Position numbers and translations under genes: made by a program. From Hirudinaria manillensis (Eukaryota > Annelida > Clitellata > Hirudinida > Hirudinidae): 64,000 nucleotides of DNA. How positions within the stretch are numbered: the stretch's first letter is position 1; each line of letters starts with the position of its first letter. The DNA is taken from NCBI GenBank assembly GCA_034509925.1, contig CM067532.1:4668142-4732141 (forward strand). The letters run 5' to 3'. Below, piece by piece: positions 15,528-26,828 of this stretch. A model generated the notes under the pieces. The model was given only the letters and a program-made list of their open reading frames with translations. It was not told the DNA's origin and did no database searches.

Positions 15528-17463
15528 ATGGTCGATAAACTTGCTTTGTGGATACTGTTGCTCTGTCAACTCTACAGAACATGTAATTAAAAATATATAA
15601 TTAATTTCTACGAAAGTTTTTATCGCTTTTCTACATTATCGCAATTGCCGAGTTTGAGAGGAACTCCGGCTTCTCACTATATAACGAATTATTAAAATAG
15701 AACTTATAATTTCTTTATCATTATTAAAAACAATTTGCAGGAGATATTACAAAAATTTAGTTTGGCTCTTCATTCGTTTCATATTTCACAATTTAATTAG
15801 CATCACTCATAACACCAATACTAACTTTAAAAAGCTTGTTTAGTAACTTTAGAACACTCTAGAAATCTTTGATTTATCCATTTTTAAGTAAACATGTTTA
15901 ACTGTTACTTATGATCATTTTGTAATTTTTGTGAAACAGGTTTATGTCAAGATCCAAAAGTAACAATTACAGGAACAGTCCCAGAAACTGTTGACAGGAA
16001 GAAGATTGTTGTTGAAAGGGACATTGATCTTGTCATGAACTGCCACGTTGAGAATCTTTATTCAGATATGAGTGTAAGCATGAATGCTCGGCTAATATTT
16101 GGGCTAAATCTAAAACAAAAACTTTGGTGTTTATAGGTGCGATGGCAAAGGGAATACGTTGATCCAAGGGATGGTCTTCGGAAAACCCAATCGATCTCGC
16201 AAGACATGGCCCTTGATGACAATATTCACTATGGTATAGAGAAACCTTCTGAATACACCTGGAGTCTTAGGGTGAGAGGCATCCAAGTCACTGACAATGG
16301 AAAATATATTTGCTTTGTTCAGCTGACACAAATTATTAGAACCCAGGACTACAGGGATGTGCAAGTGATAGGTTAGTGTAGCTGCTGTTGGACCTAGAGA
16401 TTTACCTAATAAAATGAATATTTCTCACTTACTGATTTGATCTTCTTTTGGAATATTTCATAGATATAACTTTTACAAACATTATTTCAGCACATAGTTA
16501 TAGAGTGAATCATTAAATCAAATTTTAGTGAAGCCATTTTTGGAGCCACAAAATGTTAGTCCTGACATGATTGTGAGTGAGGGAGAAAGCTTTAAATTGA
16601 CCTGCAATTCAACGGGAATTCCAATGCCCAATGTCATTTGGAGTCGACTGGGTGGTCAACTCCTCTCAATTGGTCAGGAAAAATATGAGGTTTGTCAGTT
16701 TTAATTTAGTTTTGCAATAATTTTTTTTCAAATTCAACTTAAACTTAAAACGATCTTGCAGGGAGCCATTTTGCCCCTTAATAATGTGCAGGCTAGTGAT
16801 AGAGGAACTTATATTTGTACGGCCACAAATGATTATGGCAGCAAAACACAATACATTGAAGTTGAAGTCAGATGTTAGACAAATTACTTTCTTCAACCAA
16901 CTTCTGACATCTAGTTAATAATGAGAGACCATTTCAGTCAAACCAATCATCAAAGTTGGCCAAGCAGTTGTAGAACAAGCTCCAGGTTACAGGATAGAAC
17001 TTCAATGCTTCATTGAGGCCAATCCAAACCCGAAATCCGAGATCTCCGCCTGGGTGAAAGGAACGAACACGTACACCGTGTCTTCTGACAGATTCATTGT
17101 AAAGTGGATCGAAGGTTCTTTTAGTAGGATGACCTATGAGCTGATAATAAAGGATGTGAGACCGGAAGATTATGGAACTTACACTTGTCGCGTGAGCAAC
17201 GATGAAATAACGAAGGGGATGGCTGCAGCATCCATAACCTTACAAAGTTTGCAAACATTTAAGAATATATTAACAATCTCATCTTTGGTCTTTAATTTTC
17301 AACTATTGCCCTTTCAGGAAGTGAAACACCACAGCCTTCAGCCAAGCTTGGGAGAATCATTAGAGCTTCCGAGAATCCTGAAGATTCATCATCGGTTCCG
17401 ACACGTGGAGTGATGATTATGTCGATTCTCTCTATGCTTGTGGCATATGTGATGACGTGCTGA
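15528..17463 (+). CDS. Three-Ig cell-adhesion protein, IgLON/lachesin-like, probable GPI anchor
   Basis: Seven coding exons (15528-15582, 15940-16073, 16137-16371, 16529-16689, 16762-16873, 16938-17246, 17318-17463) join to 383 aa. The signal peptide starts MVDKLALWILLLCQLY. Ig1 spans about residues 20-140, split by an intron, with the Trp after the first Cys (VRWQRE) and the D-x-G-x-Y-x-C motif as DNGKYICFV. Ig2 is at about 142-233 (LTCNSTG ... DRGTYICTATN). Ig3 is at about 234-336 (ELQCFIEANPNP ... DYGTYTCRVSN). A short Ser/Pro tail ends in a hydrophobic stretch (IMSILSMLVAYVMTC) with no cytoplasmic residues, the pattern of a GPI-anchor signal. Three Ig domains plus GPI is the lachesin/IgLON/DPR-interacting layout of neuronal adhesion proteins. 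Domain calls are direct; the subfamily is inferred. Confidence 0.88.
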
Positions 17464-18325
17464 TGTGGAACAGTGATTTTCGATTGTTGAATGCTATTAT
17501 AGTTGTGTTATTTTTATATTATCTCATCCTTTGCAGAAAATAACTTATTAAGTTGTAAATACCAAGTTTTCTTAAATAACTGCTTTTTTTGTGTAACAAG
17601 CGAAAAACCTACCAAACTGGGACAATTTGAAAATCTCGACTTCGCAGCCAATTAGCAGTCAGGTCCGTCTGCTTTGAATAGGTGTTGCATTTAGAAGTTG
17701 GCCGGTTTAGGGGCGACGGGCTGATCGTAGGCTAATTAGTAAAATTTTATTTTGTAATATTTGGTGACTCCGTTATGAGTCTAAAAATGTAATATTATAA
17801 CTAGTGATAACCGGACAAGGATATCAGAAAGTTTGTCCAATCGTCACACTTCAGTATTAAAACATTTTGCGAAGAACAACTAATATTTGATTTATATGAA
17901 GTCAAATAGCACTTTTTCGCCAAAATGTTGCGTCATTTACGATAAAATCCATCATAAATTAATTAACTGGAGTTGAGATTCGCAATTTTTGAACAGTTTA
18001 ATTATCGTAATTATTCTATCCATTCTAGAAGCCTCAAAATTTTTGTAAGAGCAAAACATTTAAATTGTAATTTTATTTTTTATTGACTGATAAAGTCCGA
18101 CTGTTTTTGATGCTGTGATGCTCGGTTTTGTTTGAATCACCATAAATATTTGAAATCTCAATAACACCATGCCAAAATATCTTTTAAATAAGTAGACTAC
18201 CTACCTGAACTTTACAAAAACACAATTCTTGGTACGGATTTTACGGTCTCCATGGAAATATTCACAAAAATGACTATTGGCCAATAGTTCTCGTATGAGA
18301 AATCAGTTTAAATTCAAACTTGACA
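17464..18325. other. Intergenic
   Basis: 3' UTR of the Ig gene followed by upstream sequence of the FAM187-like gene. No AATAAA was seen close to the stop. No other feature recognised. Confidence 0.5.
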
Positions 18326-21300
18326 ATGTTTCTCCAAATGATTTTGGGAGTTTTGATCTTGAAAAAAGTTGCGTCCACAGCGCGTATGTTTAGACAAAAA
18401 AATTTTAAATGTGGTTAATTAGTTATCACCAAATATTCCTTTAATGCAGAGTTCGAGGCTGAAATCGAAGTAATTGACTCTGAAAATCATTCATATAAAT
18501 GGTATCACAAGAGTCAAAAATCAGGTAAATATTTTTAAATATATCTTAGAGCTGCCTTCGATTATTTGAACACATTTTCAACCAATGGCGGGGAGAGGAA
18601 CCAAATTTTTAAACTTAGCGAACGAGGGATTAGATTCAATTGAATATTTTTATTCGTTTTGCTCGGCCTGCCCCAAAGTTTTTTTGATCCTCCAATGATA
18701 CCAGTAATTCTTATTTAGGGTACTAAAGGAGCTATTTTGTGGGATGGTTTTTTCTTTCAACAACTGTGTATTTGAGACATTCTGAAGTTCGAATTTTTAT
18801 CGAAGAATATGAATCAAACGGTGCCTTTTTTTACAAGAACATAATTTTAGCTTCTAACAATGGAAGGGGGTAGAGGATTCAAATAAACTCTCGAGCAATC
18901 TGATACTTTTGTTTGCATTTTTCAAACGTTCAGCAAAAGTAGGAGGCAGGAGTAATTGTTCAAGGGCATTATCTGAAACTTTATACCTTCTAAGCGTTAG
19001 TTACATCCTCCTAGCATTTTCCATGGTTTCAACTTTTGTGCAATTTCGTGGCCTGACGTGATTATCTTTTTCTCATCATTCCCCATTCTGCTGTGAACAG
19101 AAAACATAATGTATACATGAAAAACTAAAGTATAGCATGGGATGAAAGTGGACCAAATGAAGTAATGAACAAAGTATTTAAAAAAAAAAACGACTAGATA
19201 TGCTGCACTAATATTTTCTTTTCTCGATAGAACTGCAAATGGCGATACCTTACATTAAGATTATTTTAGCGTAGCCAAGGGGCGCTGCCTTTACAACAAG
19301 AAATTTGCCTCTTTAGTGATTGACTTTTGCTGAGCAAAAGGTCAAAAATCTACTATACTAGGGAAATTCCACTAGGAAATGGACATTCATTTCTTCCCAT
19401 TTCAGCCCATTTTAACATTCACAGATTAGGACCGCCACCATTATCTCCCTATGTTGAAATATCTACATCTGCACGCTAGTCAGCCTAATGACTCAATGTC
19501 AATCATAGGCAAAGCGAAGATTTGGAAATTTTAGCTGTTGTATTAAACTTTCGTTAAAATTATTTCATATTACAGTATCACCAAGAAACCCTCGTACGTT
19601 CTCGCTTTAAAGTTTATCCTAGAACCACCGTTTGAATTCCTAGCACAATTACATATTTTAATTTTTTTTATCACTTTCAAGAATTGTATCACATCACCAT
19701 CATTCCGCAGATATAAACTTGGTGAACTTACAGCTGATAAAAATGAAAAGAGATGGTAGGTCTATTCATTTTAATACTCAGTTAATTGTGAATTCATGTA
19801 GAAAAACTAAAAATTAAGATAAAATGTAATATCTTGAATAGCTGCAAAAAAAAATAATGATCCTGAAAATATTTCACGAAAGTCGAAGAAAAAGAATGCA
19901 GACGTGACAAAGATTTTGAAAAAGCAAACTCAATTTGTGGACCACTAAGAGATCCAAAAAGATTGCGACGTGATGCAATGAAATTTAAGGAGTGCAACGG
20001 AGGAAACAAACAAAAAGTGTCTTATTCAGCTGTGACGGTTGCTTTGGGAGACACGACGTACCTCAACTGCATGATATGGTTACCTCTCGTCTCTTGCTTT
20101 TTGATGCGATATCTTGATGTCATTAAAAACTTATTTCTTGTAGCGATGTTTATTCTGAATTGGGACCCAAAATTTGGTTCAAGTTCCACAGCGAAAGAAT
20201 TGTCTCTGAAACCTTGTGGTATGCTGCAGAAGTTGAATTAGATAAACACGACAACCATAATCTCAACAGGGTCTTCATGACTCCTGCTCACGTTCTTGTT
20301 ATAAAAGATTTCCAACCAGGTTTTTGTTAATTTTCTTGTTAACTTTCATCAAACCTCTGGGTTTATTATTTATATTTGTAATGATCTCTAATAAACATAC
20401 ATATTCATGTGGCTAAGCATTTCACATATGTGAATACATATGTTTTAGCCACATGAATGAAACAGGAAATTATTTGTGTAATGCTTAGGCGATGCCGGTG
20501 CTTATTTCTGTGCTTTTCACAACAAAAGCAAGAAAGTAGATGTATCTTTGTTGGCCTTCAGAGCAGAAACTTTAAACGAGGCAAGTCCAATTGCAATGGC
20601 TATGGCCTGGGAAAAGTTATCTGGTCAAAATGTCATCAGTAACATGATTTACGTCGATGGTTGGATTGAAGTTAATTAATTAATTTATTTGGAATATTTC
20701 TTATTCCAATTCCATTGAATAGTATTTCATATCAGTCGTTTTCTAATATGCAACTTCATTTTAAAATATTTTTAAATCAACATATTAACACTGAAAACAA
20801 TTAATAAACCGTATTTCTCAATTATTTTTATACTTAATCTTTATTTATTGTGTTTAAGGTTAGAACCCATAAAATTCTCCATGGATGCGCCACTTGAACG
20901 AACTTATACATGATATACATGATATGTTATAATACATAATAACGTTTGTCTGCTTTTAAAAACCAAATTTAATTGGTCGGAATCTTGAACTTAGAAAAAC
21001 AAAAATTAAATTTGCGTTCATTGGTATTTGTATTTAGAATAAGTTATTCATAATTTATTGAATATATTCTTAATTTATTTAAATTAATCAAATTACATTA
21101 TATGTATTACAATTATTTTAATAATAATAATAATAATAATAATTTAGCTCATGTAATATTCTATTTGTAGTCGAGTTGCAAGTGCACTCCATTATAGGTT
21201 TGTTTCCATTTTTTCGTGCGAAAAGTAAATAATTGAATTCAGCATCCTATTTCAAGTATCAAAAGTTCATGGGTCTGGGTACCCGCAGCCAAGAATTCCG

Positions 21301-24222
21301 AGAAAGAACTGTGAGCAAGAAGTCATTTCATAATTGGATGGTGGATTATTAAGCCGTATAAATTGTTATTCAAATCAACTGTAAAATAAATAATTTCTAA
21401 GGGTCAATTCAACATGGACTTGGTGCATTTTCATAAAATGTTGTAGCGGAAGCCAACTGGGTAATGTTTTATCATTGGGGAGAGTGGTCACCTTGCAGCG
21501 ATTGTGGCCATGCAGGAGAAAGGAAAAGAAAAGGTACAAATAATTCAGTAAATTCACCAGATCGATGACCTGGAAATGTCATGGACCTTGAGGGCTTCTT
21601 ATCGCCCATTCAATTGTATGCCTCGTTTTTTGTTGTTTTTGTTTAGGATCAACAAATTCTTGTATTATCCTTGGTCTTGCTTTGGTAATTCTTGAATGGA
21701 ATAATCTCTTCGAATGCCTCTTTGAAGGATGTTATTATACTATTTTCAAGTTATTATTAGTATTAGTATTTTCAGAATGTAACTGGATGGCAATAATTAA
21801 CTATTGTGATGTTTTTAATCATTTAGGCAGGTGCGTGGTGAGAAAGATCGATGACAGAAAGCCTTCCTCTCCTCCATTTTTGGATCATGTCCTCAAATTG
21901 TATCCTCAAGGTGCTATTTGTCAATCCACAATTTTTAAGGGCAGAGTTCAAGTTGCCGAATCTCCTCACGAAATAGAAGTTGCGTACTGTGACAAGATGT
22001 GTGAAGGTATAAATCCTATCTTAAAAAGTGACTCGCTTTATAAAAGAAATTATTTTGAAGGAGTACTAGCTGTGATCAAAGCTCTATTTTCACATCAGCA
22101 CGTTGGTTACACCATGATGCGCGTGTTTGGACACGTAAAATCAAAACTACGTACTAACCTCCGAGATGTTCTGAAGGAAGGTTGTAATTCGTTCACTAAC
22201 TGAAAAGAAAATGATTTCATTTTCACTAAACAAACATTATTTCCAGGTGACACGGTCACCATCATTAGAAGAGAAATGGATACCGAACATCTCCCATGTC
22301 CTGGGTGAAATTTGGTTTAAATTAATTTTTAAATTATCGTATTACTTATTTTTTTGCTAAGAAAGACGAACCAATATCAGCTTAATGCTTAGTATACATT
22401 AATATCACATAACATCGATCTTCCGTTTGTATAACGTCCTTAACCGATAGGTTAGAAAATTGTAAAAAAAATTGTTGAAATTGCGAAAACAATGCATAAC
22501 TACTACTATTGTCACCAATGCCGCATGCAGGTATGCCACCCATTCACCCAACTGCACCTAAGTTTCCATCGTTCACTTTAAAATTTTGTCTCTTGCTCAG
22601 TGGTTGATCTTGAATATACAAATGTATTGTACCATGCGCAAGAAAGAACTTTGAGAAATTCATAAGGAAGGCAGCAAAACATTTGACAGACTAAGAAAAA
22701 CGATCTGTGATAGGAAATCTCAATATAAGACCTCTCATATCAAAATCTTAAGTCTGGTGACTGGACGGGGCCGGATTTCGTGCGAAGCGGGTGAAAGTTC
22801 TAAGCTCGCCCCTGCTTCGTCGTTCATGAAGTTCTAATTTTTACTCTCCACTATTATTCAACAAGGAGTGCCTGGAATACACGTCTTAGCCATGAAGAAT
22901 TTGCCGCAGATAATCTAATTTCTGACTTTTTTATCGTTTAATTCATAATTATTCAGGAGATTTTTTTTACATTGAATTACTCTTCAGTGTCTACATATAA
23001 ATTCATTATGCACCTAGTAACGGTGACCAGGACCCGATGCCTGAGTGGTTTTGATTTCTCAGGCTAAATGATAATTGTCAGCTCTTTATTAACCAGTTAC
23101 TATCACGAATCCATGGGGGTCTGGTATTACAATGGATCTCAGATAATTTCCACACTCGAAATCTCCAACATAACCAACCGGAGGATTACGCTATTGCCTG
23201 ATTTTACGATAAGGATCCTTCACTTGTCGGTATTTGATTCGGGAAGATACAGCTGCTACGTCAATCATCGTGTTACTGTCGACATCTTTTTTACAGGTTG
23301 TTATAGTGAAAGAATGATATTATTTTAAGAATTATTTTTATAAGCGGCCAAACATTCCAACTTTCTTAAATTTACATATGTAATACACATTGTAACTAGA
23401 GTTTTTAAATATCTGCAAGGGTCTTGGTTGACCTTTTGGACCGGTTTCGACCTAACCTTTTAAAATTTAAATTAATTTTTAAAAATGCCGGTTATCTACT
23501 TGGTTAAGTAACTAAATTTTAAAAAAAATGTTTAAATTTATGTAAATTTATCTAAGCAAAATATAAAAAGAACGTTTGTAAGCCTTGGACAATCGGCGAT
23601 AGAACACCGGATTATGTCGAATATTAGACATCAGAATGAGTGTTAATAAAATTAATAAAGACCTAATAATAGGATATCCATTTATTTGAAAGACCGATTT
23701 GACTACTTATTTTATTTGCTACTTGACAGTTCTGCCGAGGAGAAATGTTGGCGTGCCAAGTGAGTCTTTCTAGATATTCATAAACCCCAAGTAACTTAAC
23801 CCTATTTTTACACACATGTTAATTTTATTTGTCATTAATTCATTACAACTGTCGGTAACTTATGACTTTAACTTTCTCTACTGATTTGTATAACTTGTTT
23901 CAAATCTGCAGAACTCTGGCCAGGAATATTAAATTTTCTTTTCTTCATGGTTCCGTCATTTGGTGTGTTAGCCATAGTGAAAGTTTTCATGGACTACCAG
24001 AGTTACGTATATGCCTTTAGAACTGGAAAATCGAGAAAAGTAGAGGAACGGATACCAAAATCGTTGCCAAATATAAATACCAACTGCAATTACCTTAGCT
24101 ACCCAGAAACTATATTGATGAATCATAGTGACGATGGAGAAATTTCAGAATCTTCGCTCAGTGAAATCACAATTGACAGTGATTACAGCTCATATGGCTC
24201 CGATATTCGAGAAAGCGACTGA
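18326..24222 (+). CDS. FAM187: FAM187-like single-pass membrane protein with two Ig domains and a TSP1-like module
   Basis: Twelve exons join to 533 aa in one frame: 18326-18383, 18450-18524, 19711-19755, 19883-20078, 20144-20319, 20489-20659, 21447-21533, 21827-22006, 22247-22304, 23082-23296, 23730-23759, 23912-24222. Signal peptide MFLQMILGVLILKKVASTA. Ig1 at about 85-210 has YLNC, IWFKFHSE and GDAGAYFCAFHN. A W-x-x-W-S-x-C-S-x-C-G element at about 245-265 (WGEWSPCSDCGHAG) is followed by C-V-V-R-K and a further Cys-rich part. Ig2 at about 345-420 has GVWYYNG and DSGRYSCYV. A membrane helix at about 434-456 leads to a Ser/Asp/Glu-rich cytoplasmic tail ending ESD. The order Ig, TSP1-like, Ig, TM matches what I recall of FAM187 proteins, whose function is unknown. 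The acceptor of exon 4 (CACGAAAG) is weak. Confidence 0.75.
20403..20458. repeat. Perfect 14-bp stem inverted repeat in an intron
   Basis: ATTCATGTGGCTAA at 20403-20416 is exactly mirrored by TTAGCCACATGAAT at 20445-20458. The 28-bp loop contains further CATATG palindromes. It occupies a third of the short intron 20320-20488 of the FAM187-like gene. Confidence 0.85.
21119..21143. repeat. TAA microsatellite
   Basis: Short (AAT/TAA)n tract within an intron of the FAM187-like gene. Confidence 0.7.
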
Positions 24223-24273
24223 TATTTTTTGGACTACCTAGCCTTTTGTGCTAGTAAAAGTCGTTCCTTTGAC

Positions 24274-24279
24274 AATAAA
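24274..24279 (+). terminator. Polyadenylation signal AATAAA
   Basis: AATAAA 52 nt after the FAM187-like stop codon. Confidence 0.65.
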
Positions 24280-24552
24280 TGACTACTAATATATTATTCT
24301 AATATAACCCCGCAATCAAACAAGGTCAAAGAACACATCCAAAAACAACTAATTCTAATATATAATGTATAATACTCGGGATAATGATTAAGATGGGCAG
24401 CCGGGGCATTAGTAATACGGTGTTAGATATGAAATTCTTTGATCGCCGCAAGACGAACTATTCTTATAAAAGGTTTACCTTAAAAAATAATTCACTGGTC
24501 CACAAGTTCCACATGTTTAGGTTACATTTTTGCTATTATTGCTAAGATAAAC

Positions 24553-25658
24553 TTAATTTTTTATAAACCATTTGGAACAAATGAGCTTATCCAGAACTTT
24601 CTGATGTTCTGCAGTCCACACGAATTGATAACTATCGTTGATAATGGTGAAATCTGCACCAGAGTCCAGTTGCATTCTGACCTCTGGTTTCCCCAAAGCT
24701 AACTTCAGTGTACCTGCTATTGATTTCAACCTTTTTAACTCTAAACTTGCGCTTTGTTTTATTGCTTTGGCAATCATTTTGTGTACAATTCTTCTTGTAT
24801 TGCAGTAAGGATCCATTATGAGGTAGGTCCCTTTGGTTGATGATCGATTCTCTTTGCTAAGGAGAATCTGGTGACTCTTCTACCTCTGGTGGCCTCTTCA
24901 TTGAATTCATAGCCTGCATGTTGTCGATAATCATTTCAGCGTCATTTTTTAGACTAACAATATTCTCTCATTTCTAAGGTCAACTAAAGTGCACCCTTCA
25001 TGCTTCTCTAGTTTGGACAGCATTCTAGTTATAAGCTCAGCATACCCATACAAAGCGGAGAGGTAGATTAGACATTTAAAATTCTCTACTGTTAGTCGAT
25101 ACGGGAAAGGTTTGCCATTCTGTTGATCAGGGCACCGAGTTTCCTAAATGTGGTATTGCCAGTCTTCGGCCTTATGGTGTCGAATCTCCTTCTGAAGGCA
25201 GAAATCTTGTTTTCAAACATCTCCTCCAAAGCCTCCTTTGCCTGCTCACAAGATAAGTCACTTGGAGTCAGTGATACATTGGTATGATGTGGTCGGTGAT
25301 AAGCTTCTTTATCCATCCTCGACATGAGTATACTTGTTTCGTCTGCGTCTGACAGCTGAATTGCTGTGCTTTCTAAGAACCCCTTCGAAGCGTCCCAACC
25401 ACCTGGAAAAGGATGCCCCGGATTCCGTAACTGCCTTGACATCCTAGGACTTGGATAAAAAAAGGCACTTAAAATATTTGCGGAATTGAATTGAATGGCG
25501 TGATTTGCCACATCAGCTCTGGGCGTGGATCTGTTTTGCAGTCTGTCGGTGTGGCTTCTGTCTGAGGCTTTAGGGATTGGAGCAGTTGCAACAACGTTTT
25601 CTCCCTTCAACGACTTTCCTCGTCTCGATGGCGATTTTCCTCTACAAACAATTGTCAT
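24553..25658 (-). mobile_element. Decayed gypsy-type LTR retroelement (gag, protease, RT scraps)
   Basis: On the minus strand, 25658-25092 is a 188-codon Gag-like frame. After a frameshift the Gag signature continues to about 24950 (FKCLIYLSALYG, then RMLSKLEKHEG). Further down, 24816-24553 contains the retropepsin motif MQLDSGADFTIIN (catalytic D-S-G) joined directly to FVWTAEHQKVLDKL, a fragment of the reverse transcriptase/RNase H junction. The intervening RT is therefore deleted. No LTRs were recognised. The copy is broken by frameshifts and a deletion and cannot be functional. Confidence 0.7.
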
Positions 25659-26540
25659 CAGGGTTAGAAATTATTCTTCAGTCGCCATCCTCGTCGCTAA
25701 GTATATTATAACTCCAGCAAAAAGGATTTTAACAGGCTTATTAACACAGCAACCCGATTTAGACATAGAGTAAAGAAACAACGAAAAACACCGGAAGGTC
25801 CCAACAATATTCAGGCGCGCATGCCTCACCACAAAAGTTATTACATCTAATAATAAATTAGGTCTATTGCCGCGGGTTGCACAAAAAATAGTCTAACGAG
25901 ATGTATATAGCCTGGTTTGGAGATCCCTGCCTTAACGCGTCAAAATTAATCATAAAAGACATATTTTCAAAGTCGCAAGTACCAACGACCAAGTGGAAAC
26001 ACTTCGAAAAGCTGAAATATAAATATGAATAACTGAAAAGTCATGTTAAAGCTTGGGCACTGTCCAATGTCCTGGGAAGAACACTGAGAACTCCTCTGAG
26101 CGAACTCCAACTCAAGGAGCCAATGAAACATCTCCAAAAAACTGATCGGGAGATAGAAGAGGGTAAACCTCGGCACAGGCGAAGAAGTTTGCTGAGGAAG
26201 ATGCAATCTTCATAAGAGACTACAGCTATCCAAATTATCCGAGATGATTGACGGGTTGGATCAGACGTCGACTGGAGCGTCAAGTCTACGAAGTGGAAGT
26301 CAAAGGCAGGGTGTTTCATAGATATGTGAATTAACTGAGGAAGCAAGCAATAGACGATTCGCTCCTGGTAATGTGTGAAGCATTTTCCACTCCTTCCGCC
26401 AGTCTGAAGAAGCAAACAAACCTGAGCCACCTGAAGTGTCAGAGATCGAAGAGGAACGCCATTCCATAGGGCAACCACAGTCACAGGAAACAAGACCATG
26501 GAACCTTGGGGCGTTTTTGTTGTTTCTTTACACAAGAGCG
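25659..26540. other. Probable decayed repetitive sequence, family unknown
   Basis: Between about 25970 and 26540 both strands contain longish protein-like frames with interrupting stops, for example plus-strand SHVKAWALSNVLGRTLRTPL and, further on, ERHSIGQPQSQETRPWNLG. This looks like an old gag-like or other repeat-derived ORF. I found no diagnostic motif, and the polarity is uncertain. Confidence 0.3.
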
Positions 26541-26828
26541 CTTTTGTCTAGTTATGGCCGATGTGTTAATAAACCGTTTAAAATCTGATTTTGCTAGAGC
26601 TATAACAATAACAAAAGTTGTTATGAATCTGTTGAATATGAAGGTAAACTGAATCATTTTCTAGTTTAATTGTGTGAATCATTGGCCCCTTACGAAAAAA
26701 TTGTCTACTTGAGTTGCTTCATAAAATCCTACTATTATTAGCTAATCTTGTTTCACACGTGTTTGTTGCATGTATATATTCAAGATTAATAAGGTTATAT
26801 GTGATTTTTCATACTTACAATTTGTTGT

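Noticed and set aside
21682..22203. 173-codon open frame as an independent gene
   Set aside because: Its central part is exon 8 (21827-22006) of the FAM187-like gene; the ends are intron read-through.
24892..25091. Possible continuation of a host gene from the minus-strand frame at 25092
   Set aside because: After a frameshift the reading continues as Gag-type sequence, so it belongs to the decayed retroelement.
26554..26643. ATG frame of 30 codons ending at a GT donor just upstream of the cyclin G-like gene, considered as its first exon
   Set aside because: It ends in phase 0, and no downstream exon with a compatible acceptor keeps the frame; the exon at 26829-26884 (phase 2) fits the next exon instead.
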